Shown: in pieces, positions 59,429 to 64,000 of the stretch
How positions within the stretch are numbered: position 1 is the stretch's first letter
Layout of the letters: every line of letters starts with the position of its first letter
NCBI RefSeq assembly: GCF_024189315.1
Contig: NZ_JAIZEO010000003.1
Span: 372,001 to 436,000, forward strand
Source: Halobacillus sp. A5
GTDB lineage: Bacteria > Bacillota > Bacilli > Bacillales > Halobacillaceae
Direction of reading: 5' to 3'
Length of the DNA stretch: 64,000 bases
The notes under the pieces: generated by a model
Told to the model about the DNA's origin: nothing
Databases searched by the model: none
Seen by the model: the letters and a program-made list of their open reading frames with translations, nothing else
Translations under genes and position numbers: made by a program

Positions 59429-60640
59429 CTATTTAGAAAAGAATTCCTCTAATATTAATACACACGCTCCTACGGCAGAAGCTTGTTCACCTAATTTAGA
59501 CTGTACAATAGATGTTTCTTTTGCATGTTCAGTCAGTCCTCTTGATTGAATCGTCTCTTCAATACCATTCATTAAGAATCGTTCAGCTTTAGATATTCCC
59601 CCTCCAATAATAATTAGCTTAGGGTTTAACGTATGAATTAAATTTGTCAGCCCAATTCCCAGATACCTTCCGGTTTGATGAAGAAGTTGAATACAGAATT
59701 CGTCCCCTTGCTTAGCACCTTCATACACTGCTGCACCATCCACTTGCTCTAACCGCCCTTCTACAATTGCACGCACAATTGATTGCTTTCCTTTTTTAAG
59801 CTCTTTTATTGCATGGGCAGCTATAGCTGGACCAGCGGCTAAGGCTTGAAGGCAGCCGTAGTTCCCACAAGAACATTGAGGGCCTGATAGATCGATCGTT
59901 ACATGTCCAATTTCTCCAGCTAAACTATTATCTCCGTGAAAAAGCTTTCCATTGATCATAATACCAGCCCCGATTCCGTGTCCAACGTTAACTCCAACAA
60001 TATTATCAGCATCGCTGCCATTTCCGAACCAGGCTTCCCCAAGCGTCATAGTCCGGGCATCATTTTCGACTTTAACTATCATATTAAATTCTTTTTCTAA
60101 TTCTTCTTTAATAGGGATGTTGTGTAAATGAAAAGAGGGAGCAAACAATGAGATTCCTTTTTCGGTATCTACTATTCCATGCATACCGATACCAATACCT
60201 ATAAATTTTTCTGAAGGAAGATCTCCACATTGAAAGATATGATGAATACCGTTTTTCATGGCCTCAATTATATCTTCATTGTCAGGGTGCTCTTTAATAA
60301 AAACATCTGACGTATGTTGAATTTCTCCAAATAAGTTTGTAATGACTATGTTCATTTTATATCGACCTACATCAATACCAAGAATGTAGAAACGATCTGC
60401 ATTAATGGCAAGGAGTGTCGGTTTTCTGCCGCCTTTTGATTCCCCCTGCGTCGTTTCAACAACTAATTCAGTATCGAGAAGCTCTTTGACTATATTACTC
60501 ACAGTAGGAGGAGTTAAACGGGTGCTTTTAGCAATGTCCGCTCGAGAAATTGGACCATCTACCCGAATCATATTTAAAATTATTGAACGATTAATAGACT
60601 TCATTAATTGAAAGCTTCCTCTAGTATATTTTTTATTCAT
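59429..60640 (-). CDS. ROK-family transcriptional regulator, probable gal repressor
   Basis: A 403-aa XylR/NagC-type regulator: winged helix-turn-helix (ISRADIAKSTRLTPPTVSNIVKELL, about residues 31-55) joined to a ROK sugar-binding domain with GIDVGRYKMNIVI, NVGHGIGAGIMING, GEIGHVTI and the zinc motif CSCGNYGCLQ. It is divergent from galK-galE-galT across a 291-bp AT-rich gap. Most likely it represses those genes and is released by galactose or a derivative. The galactose role is inferred from position. GGAGGAG precedes the ATG. Confidence 0.85.
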   Translation of the reverse strand: MNKKYTRGSFQLMKSINRSIILNMIRVDGPISRADIAKSTRLTPPTVSNIVKELLDTELVVETTQGESKGGRKPTLLAINADRFYILGIDVGRYKMNIVITNLFGEIQHTSDVFIKEHPDNEDIIEAMKNGIHHIFQCGDLPSEKFIGIGIGMHGIVDTEKGISLFAPSFHLHNIPIKEELEKEFNMIVKVENDARTMTLGEAWFGNGSDADNIVGVNVGHGIGAGIMINGKLFHGDNSLAGEIGHVTIDLSGPQCSCGNYGCLQALAAGPAIAAHAIKELKKGKQSIVRAIVEGRLEQVDGAAVYEGAKQGDEFCIQLLHQTGRYLGIGLTNLIHTLNPKLIIIGGGISKAERFLMNGIEETIQSRGLTEHAKETSIVQSKLGEQASAVGACVLILEEFFSK

Positions 60641-60684
60641 TGGCGCTCCTCCGTATGTAATTTATTACCCATCATATCATAATC

Positions 60685-60824
60685 TTAATAATTAATTTTA
60701 TTAATGAACACCACTTTGGAAAGTTGGCATTCTATTTTTATAAGTAGAAGGAGTATGAAATTTTCAAATAATAAAAGACAGGTAATTATTTTTATGATAC
60801 TATATAGTAAATTAAATTAATTAA
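60685..60824. promoter_or_regulatory. AT-rich operator candidates between the ROK and gal genes
   Basis: Palindromic AT-rich motifs lie here: TTAAT...ATTAA (60685-60704), TACTATATAGTA (60798-60809, perfect 12 bp) and TTAATTAA (60817-60824). ROK repressors bind AT-rich inverted repeats, so these are plausible targets. No better-defined promoter was found in 60641-60931. Confidence 0.35.
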
Positions 60825-60931
60825 CAAAGTGCATGGAGGATTATGAACTCTTTAAAAAGTAACTTTTCAAAACCTATTATGTATTGTTAGAGATCTGCAG
60901 GATAAGAATTCTAATTGAGAGGTGAGCAGTT

Positions 60932-62104
60932 ATGGAAAAGTTGAGAGAAGCTTTTCAAAAAAAAATGAACCATGGTAATGAACCGCATACTTTTTTCGCA
61001 CCTGGAAGAGTGAATTTAATTGGTGAGCATACAGATTATAATGGGGGGCATGTATTTCCCTGCGCATTAAGTGTAGGAACCTATGCCTTAGCGCGTAAAA
61101 GAGAAGACCAAAAAATCAGGTTGTATTCGCTGAATTTTCCTGAAACAAATGTGATAGAAGTAGATAAACAAAAGCTTTCTTATGATGATAAACAGAAATG
61201 GAGTAATTATCCTCTTGGAGTTACTGAAATATTTAAGAAAGCAGGACACGATATTGATTCGGGATTTGAGATCGTATTCTATGGTAATATCCCTAACGGT
61301 GCTGGACTTTCATCTTCCGCCTCCATAGAAGTTCTGACAGCTGTTATTTTAAAGAAGCTCTTTTCAATATCTATAGACATGATGGACATCATAAAGTTAT
61401 CACAACGGGCAGAAAATGAGTTTGTTGGTGTAAACTGCGGCATCATGGACCAATTTTCGATAGCAGCAGGTAAAAAAGATCATGCTATTTTATTGAACTG
61501 CGATACATTAGAATATCTTCAAATACCGTTGAAAATGGATGGACTGCGTTTGGTTATTGCAAATACAAACAAAAAGCGCGGACTGACAGACTCTAAATAT
61601 AACGAAAGACGCAGTGAGTGTGAAGAAGCTTTAAAAATTTTAAAAGAAGAACTGAATATTGAAGCTTTATGTGATTTAACCAATGATCAGTATGAAGAAC
61701 ATAAACATCTGATTAAAAATCCCGTGATTAAGAAAAGAGCGAAGCATGCAGTCTATGAGAATAATAGAACAATTGCTGCGGTAGAGTTATTAAACCAGGG
61801 TGATATGGAAAGCTTTGGTTTGCTGATGAATGAATCCCATCGTTCGCTGCGCGATGATTATGAGGTAACTGGGAAAGAACTTGATGCTCTTGTTGAAGCA
61901 GCGTGGAGAGAAAGGGCAGTAGGTTCAAGGATGACAGGGGCAGGATTCGGGGGATGTACGGTCAGCATTGTTGAGGAAGGGCAGGTAGATAGCTTTATTA
62001 AAAAAGTAGGGAATCATTACACAAGCAAGACAGGATTAGAAGCGGAATTTTATAGTGTTGAAGCAGGGGACGGAGCAAAAATACTTAAAGAGGGGCTGTT
62101 GTAA
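60932..62104 (+). CDS. galK: Galactokinase
   Basis: Phosphorylates galactose to galactose-1-phosphate (first Leloir step). 390 aa, GHMP kinase: N-terminal GRVNLIGEHTDYNGGHVFP, ATP loop PNGAGLSSSASIE, catalytic-base region NCGIMDQFSIAAGK and C-terminal GSRMTGAGFGGCTVS. GAGAGGTGAG precedes the ATG. First of galK-galE-galT; galE starts 1 nt after the stop codon. Confidence 0.95.
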   Translation: MEKLREAFQKKMNHGNEPHTFFAPGRVNLIGEHTDYNGGHVFPCALSVGTYALARKREDQKIRLYSLNFPETNVIEVDKQKLSYDDKQKWSNYPLGVTEIFKKAGHDIDSGFEIVFYGNIPNGAGLSSSASIEVLTAVILKKLFSISIDMMDIIKLSQRAENEFVGVNCGIMDQFSIAAGKKDHAILLNCDTLEYLQIPLKMDGLRLVIANTNKKRGLTDSKYNERRSECEEALKILKEELNIEALCDLTNDQYEEHKHLIKNPVIKKRAKHAVYENNRTIAAVELLNQGDMESFGLLMNESHRSLRDDYEVTGKELDALVEAAWRERAVGSRMTGAGFGGCTVSIVEEGQVDSFIKKVGNHYTSKTGLEAEFYSVEAGDGAKILKEGLL

Positions 62105-62105
62105 A

Positions 62106-63095
62106 ATGAGCGTACTTGTATGTGGAGGTGCCGGCTATATAGGTAGTCATGCAACAGCAAAATTGTTGGATCAGCAAAAAGAAGTTGTAGTGATAGATAA
62201 CCTGCAGACCGGTCATAAGCAAGCTGTACTTAAAGACGCAGTTTATTACCATGGGGATTTACGTGATACGTCATTTCTAAGAGACGTTTTTGAAAGAGAA
62301 AGTATTGAAGATGTTATTCACTTTGCTGCAGATTCTCTAGTGGGAGAAAGTGTGGAGAAACCTCTTCAATATTACGATAACAATCTCGGAGGGGCGGTCT
62401 CTCTCTTAAAAGTAATGGGGGAATTTAACGTAAAAAGGATTGTATTTTCTTCTACGGCTGCTGTTTATGGGGAACCTGAGCAAATTCCTATTCTCGAGGA
62501 AGCCAAAACAAATCCAACTAATCCTTATGGTGAAACAAAACTAGCTGTGGAGAAAATGTTGAAGTGGGCAGAAGAAGCATACGGACTCCAATATGTAGTC
62601 CTTCGATATTTTAATGTGGCAGGGGCGGATCCCAAAGGAAGAGTAGGAGAAGATCATCGGCCGGAAACGCATCTGATTCCACTCATACTCCAGGTACCTT
62701 TAGGCTTGCGGAACAAAATTTATATATTTGGAGACGATTATGACACAAAAGATGGTACATGCATCCGGGATTATATTCATGTAAACGACTTAGTAGATGC
62801 CCACTTATTAGCAATATCAAAGCTGCAGCAATCGGAAAAGAGTGCTGTCTATAACTTAGGGAATGGGCTCGGGTTCACAGTTCAGGAGGTTATTGAAGCT
62901 GCCAGAAGGGTTACTAAGCATGAGATTCCCGCAGAAACAGCCCCCCGGCGGCCAGGCGACCCAGCTCAATTAGTTGCTTCTTCAGATAAAGCGATGAGTG
63001 AACTTGGGTGGGAACCTCAATATAGTGAGCTTGATAAAATTATTTCTCATGCGTGGACATGGTTTCAAAAACACCCACGAGGCTACCATGAATAG
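62106..63095 (+). CDS. galE: UDP-glucose 4-epimerase
   Basis: Interconverts UDP-galactose and UDP-glucose. 329 aa short-chain dehydrogenase-type: NAD motif VCGGAGYIGSH at residue 4, Ser-Thr-Ala near SSTAAVYG, catalytic YxxxK in NPYGETKLAVE, and TKDGTCIRDYIHVNDL. ATG 62106 is chosen; an earlier in-frame start at 62055 lies inside galK. AGAGGGG inside the galK end is the ribosome site, so the genes are coupled. Confidence 0.95.
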   Translation: MSVLVCGGAGYIGSHATAKLLDQQKEVVVIDNLQTGHKQAVLKDAVYYHGDLRDTSFLRDVFERESIEDVIHFAADSLVGESVEKPLQYYDNNLGGAVSLLKVMGEFNVKRIVFSSTAAVYGEPEQIPILEEAKTNPTNPYGETKLAVEKMLKWAEEAYGLQYVVLRYFNVAGADPKGRVGEDHRPETHLIPLILQVPLGLRNKIYIFGDDYDTKDGTCIRDYIHVNDLVDAHLLAISKLQQSEKSAVYNLGNGLGFTVQEVIEAARRVTKHEIPAETAPRRPGDPAQLVASSDKAMSELGWEPQYSELDKIISHAWTWFQKHPRGYHE

Positions 63096-63104
63096 GAGGT
63101 CATC

Positions 63105-64000
63105 ATGGAAATCTATCAAAATATTGATCGGCTTGTAAGCTACGGACTTCAAAAAGGTTTGATTTCAGTATGGGATGTAGACTATATTCGCAATGCTTAC
63201 TATCGGCTATTTTCACTGAATGGACAATTAGGGTGTACAAAAGAAGCGGTAGAAATCGATTCACCTGTTCCTATTATAAAGGAGATGCTCCGTTATGCTG
63301 ACAATGAGAATATAATTGACGGCAGCTCGGTTACCGAATGTGATTTATTCGATGCTAAAATCATGGATATAATTACTCCGTCCCCATCAGAAGTGATTAA
63401 AGGGTTCTACAAAACGTACGAAAATGCAGGTGCTATAGAAGCAACAAAGCGGTTTTATGAACGATCAAAGGAGGTTTACTATATAAGGACAGACCGTATT
63501 GCGCAGAACTTGCATTGGTTTAGTCACACAGACTATGGAAATCTTGAAATTACTATAAACTTATCAAAACCTGAGAAAGATCCGAAGGCTATTGCAGCTG
63601 CCAGGTCAGGCAATGAACATAGTTATCCAGAGTGTCTACTATGTAAAGAAAATGTAGGGTACCCTGGTCGGATGGATCACCCTGCCAGAGATAATCATAG
63701 AATTATTCCGATTGAATTGACAGAAGAGCGTTGGTTCCTTCAATTTTCACCGTATGTATATTACAACGAGCACGCTATTGTTTTCTCCAGAGATCATCGT
63801 CCAATGAAAATATCCAAAGAAGGATTTAATCGCCTGTTGAGTTTTACAGAACAATTTCCACACTATTTCATAGGCTCAAACGCAGATTTGCCAATTGTGG
63901 GAGGATCTATTCTTAGTCACGACCATTTTCAGGGAGGGAACCATGAATTTCCTATGGCTAAAGCCACTGTAGAAGAAACTTTTGAAGTTCAAGAATTTGA
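63105..64000 (+). CDS. galT: Galactose-1-phosphate uridylyltransferase, type 2 (partial)
   Basis: Swaps UMP between UDP-glucose and galactose-1-phosphate. The first 298 codons are present and the gene leaves the window at the right edge (full length about 490-500 aa). It belongs to the Firmicute GalT2 class: the start EIYQNIDRLVSYGL is typical, and the nucleophile motif SHDHFQGGNHEFPM places the two histidines at 272 and 274 and Gln at 276. AGGAGG precedes the ATG, 9 nt after galE. No frameshift is seen in the visible part. Confidence 0.93.
   Translation, partial: MEIYQNIDRLVSYGLQKGLISVWDVDYIRNAYYRLFSLNGQLGCTKEAVEIDSPVPIIKEMLRYADNENIIDGSSVTECDLFDAKIMDIITPSPSEVIKGFYKTYENAGAIEATKRFYERSKEVYYIRTDRIAQNLHWFSHTDYGNLEITINLSKPEKDPKAIAAARSGNEHSYPECLLCKENVGYPGRMDHPARDNHRIIPIELTEERWFLQFSPYVYYNEHAIVFSRDHRPMKISKEGFNRLLSFTEQFPHYFIGSNADLPIVGGSILSHDHFQGGNHEFPMAKATVEETFEVQEF

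Noticed and set aside
1-64000. tRNA, rRNA, prophage or toxin-antitoxin loci
   Set aside because: None recognised on reading both strands.

Overview
The window is low-GC Firmicute DNA. Strong AGGAGG-type ribosome sites, Gram-positive lipoproteins, LytR-CpsA-Psr wall enzymes, a Spo0E-like protein, cre-like sites and B. subtilis-type gene sets (gnt, pxp/kip, ycsI, yesL, ykvA) point to a spore-forming Bacillaceae. Acid-rich extracytoplasmic proteins and a predicted mannosyl-/glucosylglycerate operon suggest a salt-adapted, Halobacillus-like organism. That placement is inference. No rRNA, tRNA, CRISPR array or prophage was found. All boundaries, motifs and sites were read by eye.

Layout. 1-4.8 kb: 5' end of a FUSC-type membrane protein, a DMT permease, dhaKLM (PTS-dependent dihydroxyacetone phosphorylation) and an EAL-PAS phosphodiesterase. 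5-8.5 kb: adenine deaminase and an orphan permease behind a purine riboswitch with a guanine-type C at the discriminator. 8.5-10.7 kb: Fur-controlled siderophore-binding lipoprotein, methyltransferase, small CxxC protein. 10.7-15.7 kb: sucrose regulon (LacI regulator, EIIBC, sucrose-6-P hydrolase, fructokinase) with its operators. 15.7-16.3 kb: an internally deleted IS1182-type relic and a GC-rich repeat. 16.3-24.5 kb: mngA-mngB-GH13_18 phosphorylase-manA with a divergent RpiR regulator, predicted to take up and break down glycosyl-glycerate solutes. 24.7-29.6 kb: gluconate operon (gnd-gntP-gntK) with a divergent RpiR regulator.

29.7-32.5 kb: a P-loop ATPase and a GT4 glycosyltransferase. 32.7-42.9 kb: a sugar island with an ABC importer lacking its ATPase, a LacI regulator, ThuA, two Gfo/Idh/MocA oxidoreductases, two TIM-barrel isomerases and a YesL protein, but no glycoside hydrolase. 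This gene set suggests oxidative 3-keto deglycosylation. 43-51.2 kb: ycsI and pxpB-pxpC-pxpA-NRAMP (5-oxoproline use), bracketed by two of three LCP paralogues. 51.3-59.3 kb: dehydrogenase, YkvA, SEC-C protein, formaldehyde dehydrogenase, GlsB-like protein, Spo0E-like protein, third LCP protein and a secreted lipase. 59.4-64 kb: ROK repressor divergent from galK-galE-galT (galT runs off the window).

The dominant theme is carbohydrate and compatible-solute use: five sugar regulons, most with a local regulator and visible operator candidates. The most interesting points are the riboswitch-controlled purine locus, the mannosyl/glucosylglycerate operon, the hydrolase-free oxidoreductase island, a 20-bp-periodic intergenic repeat at 24.5 kb, and small genes at 44.4 and 56.0 kb.
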